DNA of 64,000 bases, taken from NCBI GenBank assembly GCA_946811185.2, contig OX328111.1, positions 43,636,388 through 43,700,387 on the forward strand, written 5' to 3'. The stretch comes from Hippopus hippopus. Its lineage: Eukaryota; Mollusca; Bivalvia; Cardiida; Cardiidae. The notes under the pieces were generated by a model that saw only the letters and a program-made list of their open reading frames with translations, made no database searches and was not told the origin of the DNA. The translations under genes were made by a program, and so were the position numbers. This document shows positions 52,618-62,620 of this stretch, in pieces (positions within the stretch are counted from its first letter, which is position 1; every line of letters begins with the position of its first letter).

Positions 52618-55283
52618 GGATAATAAAGGAATTGAATTAAGAAGTATTATGTGTGATCTTAATATGCATAAAGGGCATTATTGAGTCACAGGGCAATCCC
52701 TATCTACTCAATAGTTTTAAATAAGAGTTAAGAATGTGATAAAAAAGTATGAAGTAAATGCTGGATTGATAGTAAGAAGTCTTTAAATGAGGTAGAAATA
52801 TGTGTCATTTATAATGTGCATAAATTATGATATTGAGTGGCTGGGCATTCCCTGCCTACTCAAGAGTTTTAAATGGTAAAACTGATGATATTGCTTTTCC
52901 TTGGAAATGAGTGTTAAAACTGGTAAAGATTGGAGCCTCCAATGGGATCAGTATACTCCCATTAAGGAGATCCGTCTCCAATGAGATAAGATGCCCCCAA
53001 GAGGGCTAATCCTCCCATTAAGGAGATGCAAACTGAATATTAAAGGAATAAAGAATGTTGTAAAAAGATGGGTAAGAAACGCAAGAGTAAATATCACAGT
53101 TTATTGTAAATGCCAATCTCCTTTATGAAAGCGATAATAGATTCAACACTGACAGAATCAAAAAGATTTTTCAAACTATTGACGTTGAAATATTTTGAAC
53201 GAACTGGCTGACAGTCAATGCAATCTAGTAGGATATGTTTTACAGAAAAGGATGCATTGCATGGAATACATTCAGGGGCATCATCTCTGGTCAAGAGCCA
53301 GGAATGTGTGATGCGTGAATGGCCAATTCGAAGTCGTGCAATTATCACTTCTTCTCGACGAACAGACCTGTAAACGGGGTACCATTCGCCAAGGGACGGT
53401 TTAACTGAATGCAGTTTATTGAAAACATCAGCATTCCACTGGCATTGCCAAGAAGATTGGATATGTGTTAAAACGGAGGATTTAAAATCAGAGTGTGGAA
53501 CTTTAAAATCTCAAATGGGAAGGTTAAGTGCAGATTTAGCAGACCTATCGGCATTTTCATTGCCTTTGATGCCTACATGACTTGGAAGCCAGCAGAACAC
53601 CAATCTATTCATAGAAGAAATTTGTGAGATCCTTTCGAGCAAATTACAGATTAAGGGATTCTCAAGGCATTGATGTGAAAGGGCTTGTAATGTTGACAAA
53701 GAGTCCGAGAAGATAATGAAACGGTTGGAATTAGAACGTTCAGCAAGAATAAGGGCAAGATCAATTGCTTTAATTTCAGCAGAGAAGATAGAGGAGTTGT
53801 TTGGAAGGCGGCACTTCAAGCTCCTTTCTCCATAAACAGCGGCAGCTGCTACAGAATTTCCTTCATTAGATCCATCTGTATAGTTGGCTTTAAAGGAGAA
53901 ATAATGCTCCTTTATCTCGTTGTATCTAGCATGAAACACAGTTCTATCCGTGACAGACTTTTTGTCAGATGCAAGGTCAAATCTGAATTCTGCACTGTTT
54001 AGTGTCCATGGAGGGATTTCAGAGATTTTATAGTCGGCAATAGACTCAGTATCTATGCCAAGGTTATCTACAATGGTCTCCATGCAGATACCAAATAGAG
54101 GAATAACATTTGGTTTCCTTTCAAAAAGACGTTTATATTGAGGTTTAAAAACAATGTTATGAGTTGGATTAAAACGATTGGACTTCAGTTTTAAAAGATA
54201 TTGAAGCGAGTTTTTCCCTCCTGTAAGAAAGAGAAGGTTCATTAGCCTCAACATAGAGACTATTGACGGGAGAAGTTCTGAAAGCTCCAAGTACAAGACG
54301 CAGACCTTCGTGGTGTATAGAATCGAGAATTTTCAGGTAAGATTTACAGGCAGATCCGTATACAATAGATCCAGTCTAATTTGGAGCGAACTAAAGACCG
54401 ATAAAGCCGCAAGAGGACTTTACGGTCTGCTCCCCATTCAGAATGGGCCACAACCTTAAGAAGACTAAGAGCCTTCTTGCACTTCTTTTTAAGTGCAGTG
54501 ATGTGCGGAAGGAAGGAAAGCTTTCTGTCAAAGATGACTCCAAGAAATTTAAACTCAGAAACGACTTCGATTTTAGTTTTGTCCAAATACAGATCAGGGT
54601 CTGGATGAACACCTCGTAGATTACAGAGGTGCATGCACTTAGTTTTGGACTTTGAGAATTTGAAGCCATTTTCATCAGACCACGTTTGGAGCTTGTTGAG
54701 ACACTGTTGAAGTTGTCTCTCAATAATATTCATATTTCGAGATCTGAAGCATATAACGAAGTCATCAACATAAAGGGAACAGTCTACACCAGGACAGATA
54801 GCTTTAACTATACTGTTTATTTTCACACTGAAAAGTGTAACAGAGAGAATACATCTTTGGGGTACACCCATCTCCTGTTCACGGGCTCCCGAGACAGTAT
54901 TACCAACTCGGACGCGGAAAAGACGTTCATCCAAGAAGGCTGAAATAAAAAGAGGAAGACGGCCTCGAAGACCAAAGTCATGCAAGTCTTTAAGAATTCC
55001 GTATTTCCAAGTCGTATCGTAAGCACTTTCAAGGTCGAAAAAGACAGATACTACATGCTGTCTATTAATAAAGGCTTCTCTGACAAAGGTTTCAAAGCGG
55101 ACAAGATGATCTATAGTGCCACGTTGGCGTCGAATCCACTCTGTACATCAACGATGAGGTTGTTTTTCTTGAAAAAACAAACAAGCCTGTCATTGACCAT
55201 ACGTTCTAAGGTCTTGCAGAGACAACTTGTAAGAGCTATTGGCCGATAGTTAGCCGGGTCACTAGCATCCTTGCCAGGTTCTG
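52618..55283 (-). mobile_element. 5'-truncated, 3'-clipped LINE fragment (LINE B)
   Basis: It covers the 3'UTR (lacking the last about 120 bp), RNase H and half of RT, ending at 55283 within the RT segment SYRPIALTS. Frame breaks occur near 53349-53512 (stop at the PHSDFK region), 54210, 54375 and 55130, so it is non-functional. It is about as similar to A and C as they are to each other. Confidence 0.82.
53094..55283 (-). pseudogene. LINE B ORF2 remnant (RT part, RNase H, Cys/His tail)
   Basis: From the right: RT blocks (FFDLESAYDTTW region, GVPQRCILSVTLF with Gly to Arg in the second block, YVDDFVICF), the connection, RNase H with YTDGSNEG and FSAEIKAIDLAL, and the tail motif CIPC...HILLDC. 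Several frameshifts and a stop interrupt it. The Gly to Arg change in block B would by itself harm RT. Confidence 0.82.
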
Positions 55284-55696
55284 GAATGAATGAATGAATG
55301 AATGAATGTTGTTTTATGGCGCATCGACAGCTTTGGTCATTTAGCGCGCACATCTGTGTTAAAAGATAGTAAAAGTGAGATTTTAAAGTGAAAAAGGTTT
55401 GAATATATTTATAATAGTAAAAGAGTTGAATTAAGCAGAATTATGTGTGATCTTAATAAGTATAAAGGACATTAATGAGTGACAGGGCAATCCCTATCAA
55501 CTCAAAAGGTTTAAATGACAGAGTTAAGAATGTGATAGCCTCCAATGGGATCAGTATACTCCCATTAAGGAGGTCCGTGTCCAATGAGATAAGATGTCCC
55601 CAAGAGGGCTAATCCTCCCATTAAGGAGATGCAAACTAAATATTAAAGGAATAAAGAATGTTGTAAAAAGATGAGTAAGAAACTCAAGAGTAAATA

Positions 55697-58600
55697 TCAC
55701 AGTTTATTGTAAATGCCAATCTCCTTTATGAAAGCGATAATAGATTCAACGCTGACAGAATCAAAAAGATTCTTTAAACTATCAACGTTGAAATATTTTG
55801 AACGAACTGGCTGAAAGTCAATGCAATCTAGTAGGATATGTTTTGTAGAAAAGGATGCATTGCATGGAATACATTCAGGGGCATCGTCTCTGGTCAAGAG
55901 CCAGGAATGTGTGATGCGTGAATGGCCAATTCGAAGTCGTGCAATTATCACTTCTTCTCGACGAACAGACCTGTAAACGGGGTACCATTCGCCAAGGGAC
56001 GGTTTAACTGAATGCAGTTTATTGAAAACATCAGCATCCCACTGGGATTGCCAAGAAGATTGGATATGTGTTAAAACGGAGGATTTAAAATCAGTGTGTG
56101 GAACTTTAAAATCTGAAATGGGAAGGTTAAGTGCAGATTTGGCAGACCTATCGGCATTTTCATTGCCTTTGATGCCTACATGACTTGGAAGCCAGCAGAA
56201 CACCAATCTATTCAAAGAAGAAATTTGTGAGATCCTTTCAAGTAAACTACAGATTAAGGGATTCTCAAGGCGTTGATTTGAAAGGGCTTGTAATGTTGAT
56301 AAAGAGTCCGAAAAGATAATGAAACGGTTGGAATTAGAACTTTCAGCTAGATTAAGGGCAAGATCAATTGCTTTAATTTCAGCAGAGAAAATAGAGGAGT
56401 TGTTTGGAAGGCGGCACTTTAAGCTCCTTTTTCCATAAACAGCGGCAGCTGCTACAGAATTTCCTTCTTTGGATCCATCTGTATAGATTGGTTTGAAGGA
56501 AAAATAATGTTCCTTTATCTCGTTGTATCTAGCATGAAACACAGTTCTATCCGTGACAGTCTTTTTGTCAGATGCAAGGTCAAATCTGAATTCTGCACTA
56601 TTTAGTGTCCATGGAGGGATTTCAGAGATTTTATAGTCGGCAATAGACTCAGTGTCTATGCCAAGGTTATCTAGAATGGGCTCCATGCGGATACCAAATG
56701 GAGGAATAACATTTGGTTTCCTTTCAAAAAGATGTTTATATTGAGGTTTAAAAACAATGTTATGAGTTGGATTAAAACGATTGGACTTCAGTTTTAAAAG
56801 ATATTGAAGCGAGAGTTTTTCCCTCCTGTAAGAAAGAGAAGGTTCATTAGCCTCAACATAGAGACTATTGACGGGAGAAGTTCTGAAAGCTCCAAGTACA
56901 AGACGCAGACCTTCGTGGTGTATAGAATCGAGAATTTTCAGGTAAGATTTACGGGCAGATCCGTATACAATAGATCCATAGTCTAATTTGGAGCGAACTA
57001 AAGACCGATAAAGCCGCAAGAGGACTTTACGGTCTGCTCCCAATTCAGAATGGGCCACAACCTTAAGAAGATTAAGAGCCTTCTTGCACTTCTTTTTAAG
57101 TGCAGTGATGTGAGGAAGGAAGGAAAGCTTTCTGTCAAAGATAACTCCAAGAAATTTAAACTCAGAAACGACTTCAATTTTAGTTTTGTCCAAATACAGT
57201 TCAGGGTCTGGATGAACACCTCGTAGATAACAGAGGTGCATGCACTTAGTTTTGGACTTTGAAAATTTGAAGCCATTTTCATCAGACCACGTTTGGAGCT
57301 TGTTGAGACACTGTTGAAGTTGTCTCTCAATAATATTCATATTTCGAGATCTGAAGCATATTACGAAGTCATCAACATAAAGGGAACAGTCTACACCGGG
57401 ACAGATAGCTTTAACTATACTGTTTATTTTTACACTGAAAAGTGTAACAGAGAGAATACATCCTTGGGGTACACCCATCTGCTGTTCACGGGCTCCCGAG
57501 ACAGTATTACCAACTCGGACGCGGAAAAGACGTTCATCCAAGAAGGCTGAAATAAAAAGAGGAAGACGGCCTCGAAGACCAAAGTCATGCAAGTCTTTAA
57601 GAATTCCATATTTCCAAGTCGTATCGTAAGCACTTTCAAGGTCGAAAAAGACAGATACTACATGCTGTCTATTAATAAAGGCTTCTCTGACAAAGGTTTC
57701 AAAGCGGACAAGATGATCGATGGTGCCACGTTGGCGACGAAATCCACTCTGTACATCAACGATGAGGTTGTTTTTCTCTAAAAACCAGACAAGCCTGTCG
57801 TTGACCATACGTTCTAGGGTCTTGCAGAGACAACTAGTAAGAGCTATTGGACGATAGTTAGCCGGGTCATTAGCATCCTTGCCAGGTTTTGGGATAGGAA
57901 TGACTAGTGCCTCCCGCCAAGATGAAGGAAAAACTCCTGACTGCCAGATATCATTAAAAATATCAAGTAAAACTGAGAGAGAAGTAAAAGGTAAGTGTTT
58001 TAAAAACTGGTAATGAACTTTATCTTGGCCAGGAGAAGAATCGTGAGCTTTATTCAGAGCAGATTTTAATTCTTTAAAGGTGAAGAGTTTATTATAATGC
58101 TCTGAATTAGAAGAATTGAAATTAAGTTTTTTCTTTTCTTCTCTGGCTTTATTCCTCTGAAACTTTTCAGAATAGTTTGCAGAGGAAGACCTTTTGCAAA
58201 AGTTGTCGGCAAGAGCATCAGCTATATCCTGGGGCAATTCCAACGAAGTATTGTTAACTTCAAGGTGACTAAGAGGGGGCTGGCCTTTGCCATTGATCTT
58301 TCTGATCATGTCCCAGGTTTTTTTAGCAGTAGTTCTACTGTTTAATTTAGAGACATATTGTCTCCAAGCCTTGCGCTTACTTTCTCTAATGGTACGACGG
58401 GCCTTTGCCCTGGAAATACGGAATAAGTTATGATTTTCTTTGGTAGGCCTGATGTTAAATTTTCTAAGGGCTTTTTTTCTGTCTCTGACAGCCTGTTTAC
58501 AATCATCATTGTACCAAGGCTTGTCGGGACGTTTTGGATTTGTCGAGGTCTGAGGGACGGACTGTTTAGCTGCATCAATTAATAGGGAAGTGAAAAGTTT

Positions 58601-59431
58601 TGCGGGATCATCGCAATCTCCAAATTTGTCATGTGTAATGGTCTGTTCACAGAGGGTTTCAAATCTGTTCCAATTGGCTTTGGAAAGCTTCCATTTCTGC
58701 GGTCGTACGCTGCTGGATGGTTGTGTAGATGAAAAGATAATGGGGAAGTGATCACTTCCACACAAATCCTCAGTCACTTTCCAAGTGAAATTGGGAAGTA
58801 ATACTGGGCTGCATAAGGTTAAATCAATGGAAGAGTAAGATCCAGTTGCTGGATGCAAGTAGGTTTTGGACTTGTTATCATTCATGAAAGACAAAGAGTT
58901 GTTCGAAATGAAGCTCTCCAACTGTAAACCTCTCTGGTTAGTGTCATCGCAACCCCACATAACATTGTGACCATTAAAGTCACCAGCAAGAATATAGGGG
59001 GATGGCAATTGGGAAATGAGATCATTCAGATTGGTCTCATTGATAGGTGTGCTCGGGGGGAGATATAAAGAACACAGTGTAACAGCACTGTGTAAAGATA
59101 ACCTGATGGCAACAGCTTGCAAGTTTGTATTAAGAGAGATAACTTTATGAGGAATGTTGTTGTTAACAATAATAGAAACACCACCTCTGGCTTTTTCGCC
59201 TTCGGTAAAGATTTTATTGTAAATGGAATGATATTTGATAGAGATATCATCCTCCCGTTTAAGGAAGGTTTCTTGCAGACAAACAGCAACTGGTTTGTGA
59301 TCATTGATTAAAAGGGAAAGTTCATCAAAGTTTGACTTCAGACCTCGACAATTCCATTGGATAATGGTATCCATTGTGCATGAAGAAAGTATAAAAGCTA
59401 AAGTAAAAATATAGGCCGTAAACCAATGCAT
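55697..59431 (-). CDS. LINE C ORF2: endonuclease-RT-RNase H polyprotein, complete
   Basis: 1244 codons with all blocks kept: QWNCRGLKSN, LAGDFNGHNVMWG, GSDHFPI, FFDLESAYDTTW, GVPQGCILSVTLF, YVDDFVICF, YTDGSKEG, FSAEIKAIDLAL, FSDSLSTLQAL, GNENADRSAKSA and CIPC...HILLDC. The complete tail ends IIAFIKEIGIYNKL. As in A and D, a 19-residue hydrophobic leader (MHWFTAYIFTLAFILSSCT) precedes MDTIIQW. It makes nick and cDNA for target-primed reverse transcription, from family knowledge. Confidence 0.92.
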   Translation of the reverse strand: MHWFTAYIFTLAFILSSCTMDTIIQWNCRGLKSNFDELSLLINDHKPVAVCLQETFLKREDDISIKYHSIYNKIFTEGEKARGGVSIIVNNNIPHKVISLNTNLQAVAIRLSLHSAVTLCSLYLPPSTPINETNLNDLISQLPSPYILAGDFNGHNVMWGCDDTNQRGLQLESFISNNSLSFMNDNKSKTYLHPATGSYSSIDLTLCSPVLLPNFTWKVTEDLCGSDHFPIIFSSTQPSSSVRPQKWKLSKANWNRFETLCEQTITHDKFGDCDDPAKLFTSLLIDAAKQSVPQTSTNPKRPDKPWYNDDCKQAVRDRKKALRKFNIRPTKENHNLFRISRAKARRTIRESKRKAWRQYVSKLNSRTTAKKTWDMIRKINGKGQPPLSHLEVNNTSLELPQDIADALADNFCKRSSSANYSEKFQRNKAREEKKKLNFNSSNSEHYNKLFTFKELKSALNKAHDSSPGQDKVHYQFLKHLPFTSLSVLLDIFNDIWQSGVFPSSWREALVIPIPKPGKDANDPANYRPIALTSCLCKTLERMVNDRLVWFLEKNNLIVDVQSGFRRQRGTIDHLVRFETFVREAFINRQHVVSVFFDLESAYDTTWKYGILKDLHDFGLRGRLPLFISAFLDERLFRVRVGNTVSGAREQQMGVPQGCILSVTLFSVKINSIVKAICPGVDCSLYVDDFVICFRSRNMNIIERQLQQCLNKLQTWSDENGFKFSKSKTKCMHLCYLRGVHPDPELYLDKTKIEVVSEFKFLGVIFDRKLSFLPHITALKKKCKKALNLLKVVAHSELGADRKVLLRLYRSLVRSKLDYGSIVYGSARKSYLKILDSIHHEGLRLVLGAFRTSPVNSLYVEANEPSLSYRREKLSLQYLLKLKSNRFNPTHNIVFKPQYKHLFERKPNVIPPFGIRMEPILDNLGIDTESIADYKISEIPPWTLNSAEFRFDLASDKKTVTDRTVFHARYNEIKEHYFSFKPIYTDGSKEGNSVAAAAVYGKRSLKCRLPNNSSIFSAEIKAIDLALNLAESSNSNRFIIFSDSLSTLQALSNQRLENPLICSLLERISQISSLNRLVFCWLPSHVGIKGNENADRSAKSALNLPISDFKVPHTDFKSSVLTHIQSSWQSQWDADVFNKLHSVKPSLGEWYPVYRSVRREEVIIARLRIGHSRITHSWLLTRDDAPECIPCNASFSTKHILLDCIDFQPVRSKYFNVDSLKNLFDSVSVESIIAFIKEIGIYNKL

Positions 59432-59446
59432 TTTAAAATAGATTGA

Positions 59447-60961
59447 TTAAGATTTCATTACACTTGTCTCGGGTATGGACGAGTGCCAAGTGTCAGCGTC
59501 CTTGTTCCAAGGATCTTTGGAAATGGACCAAATAGAGGCTTCTGAATCTGAAGCCTCACCTTCCAGATTCTCAGCATCTGCATCCATGTCCTCTAGCTCC
59601 GAAAATCTGTTGGAGGTAGGGACAGGATCATTTACTTTGACAGTGATTTCACAAGATCCTTGGGTATCTCTGGGTTGTGGTCTAGATTTGGAAGAAGACC
59701 TCTTAGGAGGTCGGGGTGTATGATTAGGTTTGTTGTCTTTAGATGAGACGTTAGATTTGGTTGTAGACTGTGAAGATGGAGGTTGGGGTTTCTTTGGAGG
59801 ATGTTGTGAAGGGGGAGATGGCTTTGAAGTTTTCTGTGAAGAGATATTTTGCGAAGAGGTAGATGGCTTTGAAGTTTTTTTTGAAGAACTACTTTGAGAG
59901 TTTGTGGGTTTTGAGGATGCAGAAGAGGTTGTGTTTGTTTTAGATGCAGATGGAGAGTCAGGAATTAGTTTGGACAAGGTGGATGGAGGGAGAAGTTCTT
60001 TCAGCTCAGAAGCTACATCAGGAAATTTTTGAAGTAGAACTTTTGCAAGAATTTTACAAGTGCTGCAGTCGTCCTTTTCAGTTGACGAGCCAACAACACC
60101 TGCATAACTAGGACTAGAAGAGGTTTTCTTGCGTTGTTCAAATATTTTCCTTGCTTCTGGAAAGCTAACATTATTGTTATATTTAATGGAAAGGATTTCT
60201 TTTTCTTCCCTCCATACAGGACACTCTCTTGAAAAAGTAGAGTGTTGAGACTTACAATTAATGCAAAGAGGAGGATTTGAACAAGTAGTACTTTCATGGT
60301 CAGGTCCTTGATGAGCACATTTAGAGCATGTTTCTTGGTTTGGACATTTACTGATGTGATGGCCGTACCGCTGGCATTTAAAACATCGCAAGGGGTTTGG
60401 CACATACACATCTACTTTTACTACTTGGAAGCCTATCTTGATAGAGGTTGGAAGAACAGGTGAAGAAAATGTTAAAATGTATGTGTTTGTAAGTCTCTGT
60501 TCTCCATCTCTGCGTACAGAAATCCGCTGAACATCGGATACACCTTGTTGTTTTAGGTTGTCTTTAATTTCTTGTAAGGAGTTGCAGTAGGGAAGCTCTT
60601 TGCATCTAATTACTCCTTTGCAAGAATTGAGTGAAGGATGTGGGAAAATTTTAACGTCCATGTCAAAGAATTTTGTGTTTTTTAAAAGATTCAGTGCTTG
60701 TTGATTAGTGAGACATTCAACTAGGAGGGTCTGGTCTTTCAGTTTTTTAACAGATTTTGGAGTTCCAAGGATGCTAGATATTTGTTTTTCTATTATAAAA
60801 GGAGAGAGTTTTGTGACAGGTTTTGTAGGATCTTGGGACTGGATAACAATAAAGCGTGGACAGTGAAAAGAAGAAGTAGGAATAGAAGGTTCCGTTTCAG
60901 ATTCGCTATCTGAAAGAGGGCGCTTGCTTTCATTGAGCTTGGCCTTTTTTTGGGACGCCAT
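59447..60961 (-). CDS. LINE C ORF1: gag-like CCHC protein, divergent N-terminal half
   Basis: The start MASQKKAKLNESKRPLSDSE at 60961 is preferred; the frame is open upstream to 61141 through the 5'UTR. 504 residues. Knuckles: CFKCQRYGHHISKC, CSKCAHQGPDHESTTC, CINCKSQHSTFSREC. The first two thirds differ clearly from copy A ORF1, while the Ser/Pro-rich tail (KPSPPSQHPPKKPQPPSSQS) and ORF2 are almost identical to A, which points to recombination between subfamilies. Confidence 0.9.
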   Translation of the reverse strand: MASQKKAKLNESKRPLSDSESETEPSIPTSSFHCPRFIVIQSQDPTKPVTKLSPFIIEKQISSILGTPKSVKKLKDQTLLVECLTNQQALNLLKNTKFFDMDVKIFPHPSLNSCKGVIRCKELPYCNSLQEIKDNLKQQGVSDVQRISVRRDGEQRLTNTYILTFSSPVLPTSIKIGFQVVKVDVYVPNPLRCFKCQRYGHHISKCPNQETCSKCAHQGPDHESTTCSNPPLCINCKSQHSTFSRECPVWREEKEILSIKYNNNVSFPEARKIFEQRKKTSSSPSYAGVVGSSTEKDDCSTCKILAKVLLQKFPDVASELKELLPPSTLSKLIPDSPSASKTNTTSSASSKPTNSQSSSSKKTSKPSTSSQNISSQKTSKPSPPSQHPPKKPQPPSSQSTTKSNVSSKDNKPNHTPRPPKRSSSKSRPQPRDTQGSCEITVKVNDPVPTSNRFSELEDMDADAENLEGEASDSEASIWSISKDPWNKDADTWHSSIPETSVMKS

Positions 60962-61586
60962 GTTTGTGTTAAAAGTTTCACCACCGATGCTCCCCACCCG
61001 CCACGGAGCCCAACAAGGGGACATGGTCCGGGGAAAACCCATTCGCAGACCATGACAGGGATACATCAGTGGTATACTCGGTATGAAAGGGCTAGACTGG
61101 ACAGATGCATTCTCGCAGAAAGTCCTACCAAGCTTAGACAATCATTGAAAGGTTACAAATGTCAGCCAAATACCAAAAAACTTTCACCCGATTGACCCAT
61201 GAGCCACCGCCTTCTAGGGCTGAATAAGAAATATAACATCTGAAAAAGTTGTGATATGTGGATTAGATATGGAGAAGATGGTAAATTCAATTGAGAGAAG
61301 GATGTAAAAATAAGAATATTAGATGCCCTAGGGCAAGGCATGACCAGCCGATTGATCAGGACGGGCCTTCCTGACCTCTCGTTTAGTTCAGTTCAGGGCC
61401 AAAGTGGTGTGTTGCGAAAACAGAGCTATCAAAGGGCCGAGCTCTGAATCCACTCAACCACCAGGATCCCGTCATCGAACGACACGAGTTGCAGCCCACG
61501 GCAAACAGGCAGGCACAGTGGGGGGGTCTTACCCCTACTATAGTGCGACAGCTGGGCTATTTCTATCCCCCCGCCCAGCTGGGGGT
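60962..61586 (-). promoter_or_regulatory. LINE C 5'UTR
   Basis: The outer part (61330-61586) nearly equals that of copy A. The inner part (61080-61330) is different sequence (gaaaggttacaaatgtcagcc, aatataacatctgaaaaag). The block gatgctccccacccgcc next to ORF1 is again shared. Confidence 0.7.
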
Positions 61587-62605
61587 ATCCAACTGTAAAC
61601 CTCTCTGGTTAGTGTCATCGCAATCCCACATAACACTGTGACCATTAAAGTCCCCAGCAAGAATATAGGGGGACGGCAATTGGGAAATGAGATCATTCAG
61701 ATTGGTCTCATTGATAGGTGTGCTCGGGGGGAGATATAAAGAACACAGTGTAACAGCACTGTGTAAAGATAACCTGATGGCAACAGCTTGCAAGTTTGTA
61801 TTAAGAGAGATAACTTTATGAATGAATGAATGTTGTTTTTATGGCGCATCGACAGCTTTGGTCATTTAGCGCGCACATCTGTGTTAAAAGATAGTAAAAG
61901 TAGGATTTTAAACTGAAAAAGTTTTGAATACATTTATAATAGGAAAAGAGTTGAATTAAGAAGAATTATGTGTGATCTTAATAAGTATAAAGGACATTAT
62001 TGAGTGACAGGGCAATCCCTATCAACTCAAAAGGTTTAAATGACAGAGTTAAGAATGTGATAAAAAGGTTTGAACTAAATGTTGGATTGATAGTGAGAAG
62101 TTTTTAAATGAAGAAGAAATATGTGTCATTTATAATGTGCATAAAATATATATTGAGTGGCTGGGTATTCCCTGCCTACTCAAAAGTTTTAGATTAAAGC
62201 GTAAGACTGAGAAAATTTCTTTTCTTCGGAAATGAGTGTTAAAACTAGTAAAGATTGGAGCCTCCAATGGGATCAGTATACTCCCATTAAAGAGGTCCGT
62301 CTCCAATGAGAGATAACTTTATGAGGAATGTTGTTGTTAACAATAATAGAAACACCACCTCTGGCTTTTGCGCCTTCGGTAAAGATCTTAGTGTAAATGG
62401 AATGATATTTGATAGTGATATCATCCTCCCGTTTAAGGAAGATTTCTTGCAGAGAAACAGCAACTGGTTTGTGATCATTGATTAAAAGGGAAAGTTCGTC
62501 AAAGTTTGACTTCAGACCTCCACAATTCCACTGGATTATGGTATCCATAGTGCATGAGGAAAGTATATAAGCTAAAGTAAAAAAGTTGGCCGTAAACCAA
62601 TGCAT
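61587..62605 (-). pseudogene. LINE D ORF2 start, interrupted
   Basis: It reads MHWFTANFFTLAYILSSCTM and the endonuclease start (QWNCGGLKSN, with Arg to Gly) up to NNNIPHKVIS. It is then cut by the insertion at 61822-62307 and resumes with LQAVAIRLSLHSAVTLCSLY to LAGDFNGHSVMWD. The frame ends at the LINE C border. Confidence 0.82.
61822..62307 (-). mobile_element. 5'-truncated LINE 3' end (486 bp) nested in LINE D
   Basis: This holds only (GAAT)n, the ttatggcgcatcgacagc block and the 3'UTR up to gtctccaat. It is flanked by GAGAGATAACTTTATGA at 61805-61821 and 62308-62324. Uninterrupted LINE C has this sequence once. It is a textbook truncated target-primed insertion. Confidence 0.92.
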
Positions 62606-62620
62606 TTTAAAATAGGTTGG

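Larger units (their letters stand above)
55284..61586 (-). mobile_element. Full-length LINE with both ORFs open (LINE C)
   Basis: It runs from the 5' end at 61586 to (GAAT)n at 55284. Both ORFs are uninterrupted. The 3'UTR lacks about 205 bp that are present in copy A (join near 55537). The flanks are LINE B (RT part) on the left and LINE D (endonuclease part) on the right, with about 1 kb of host LINE missing between them and no target-site duplication. Confidence 0.85.
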
